From Rhizobiaceae bacterium (lineage in GTDB: Bacteria > Pseudomonadota > Alphaproteobacteria > Rhizobiales > Rhizobiaceae), in contig JAJFMR010000329.1 of assembly GCA_020696915.1 (NCBI GenBank), forward strand, positions 1-5,891: a stretch of 5,891 nt of DNA. The letters are read 5' to 3'. Below, piece after piece: positions 5,829-5,891 of the stretch. How positions within the stretch are numbered: the stretch's first letter is position 1; each line of letters starts with the position of its first letter. Below the pieces are notes generated by a model. It was not told where the DNA came from. It ran no database searches and saw nothing but the letters and a program-made list of their open reading frames with translations. The translations under genes were made by a program, and so were the position numbers.

Positions 5829-5890
5829 GCGGCGACCTCGATCAGCCGCTCGCTCTCGGCGTCGAACAGATGCATCTTGGCGACATCGAC
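5825..5890 (-). CDS. C-terminal end of a sugar ABC transporter ATPase (MalK/UgpC-like), partial
   Basis: Only the last 21 codons and the stop are inside the window; base 5891 belongs to the preceding codon. They read VDVAKMHLFDAESERLIEVA plus a final Ala. The pattern V-D-x-x-K/N-x-H-L-F-D-A-E, followed by a short polar segment, is the usual end of the OB/TOBE regulatory domain of CUT1-family sugar ATPases such as MalK, UgpC and SmoK. The stop overlaps the NagB-like start by 4 nt, which places this transporter in the same operon. The Walker and signature motifs are beyond the right edge. The identification rests on a short stretch and on the context. Confidence 0.72.
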   Translation of the reverse strand, partial: VDVAKMHLFDAESERLIEVAA

Positions 5891-5891
5891 G

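Noticed and set aside
1..5891. Search for CRISPR arrays, tRNA/rRNA genes, insertion sequences, att sites or toxin-antitoxin and phage-defence genes
   Set aside because: No repeat-spacer pattern, tRNA-like fold, transposase motif, long terminal repeats or defence-type domain was seen.

Overview
The window is GC-rich. Its coding style (mostly G/C third positions, weak Shine-Dalgarno sites, short genes in close or overlapping order) and its gene content point to an alphaproteobacterium of the Hyphomicrobiales (Mesorhizobium/rhizobium-like). This is an inference from style and protein resemblance; no rRNA or other taxonomic marker is present.

Left part (1-2482): mixed single genes. At the left edge is the 5' end of a leftward gene for an exported protein of unknown function. 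Divergent from it is tag (391-1023), a DNA-3-methyladenine glycosylase I with its zinc ligands and catalytic Glu. After a 229-bp stretch with no supported gene comes a small 51-codon rightward ORF (1253-1408) with a good ribosome binding site, facing a leftward secreted four-cysteine protein (1431-1865). Divergent from that lies an SRPBCC/AHSA1-type gene (2008-2482) broken by one extra base near position 2104. It has a possible leaderless promoter and ends in a perfect 20-bp palindrome.

Middle (2597-2896): a leftward gene for a small exported or membrane protein with a basic C-terminus, unknown in function.

Right part (2998-5891): a compact leftward operon, read from the right edge. It holds the last codons of a CUT1-type sugar ABC transporter ATPase, a divergent NagB/glucosamine-6-phosphate isomerase family protein, a D-2-hydroxyacid dehydrogenase and an aldose 1-epimerase (galM). 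The junctions are a 4-nt overlap, a 9-nt gap and a 1-nt overlap, so the genes are very likely co-transcribed and translationally coupled. The simplest reading is uptake and breakdown of a sugar or amino sugar: the transporter brings it in, GalM equilibrates anomers, and the NagB-like and dehydrogenase enzymes act on a phosphorylated sugar or sugar-acid intermediate. The substrate cannot be read from the sequence. The NagB-like protein differs from the classical enzyme at active-site positions, so its reaction is the main open question here.
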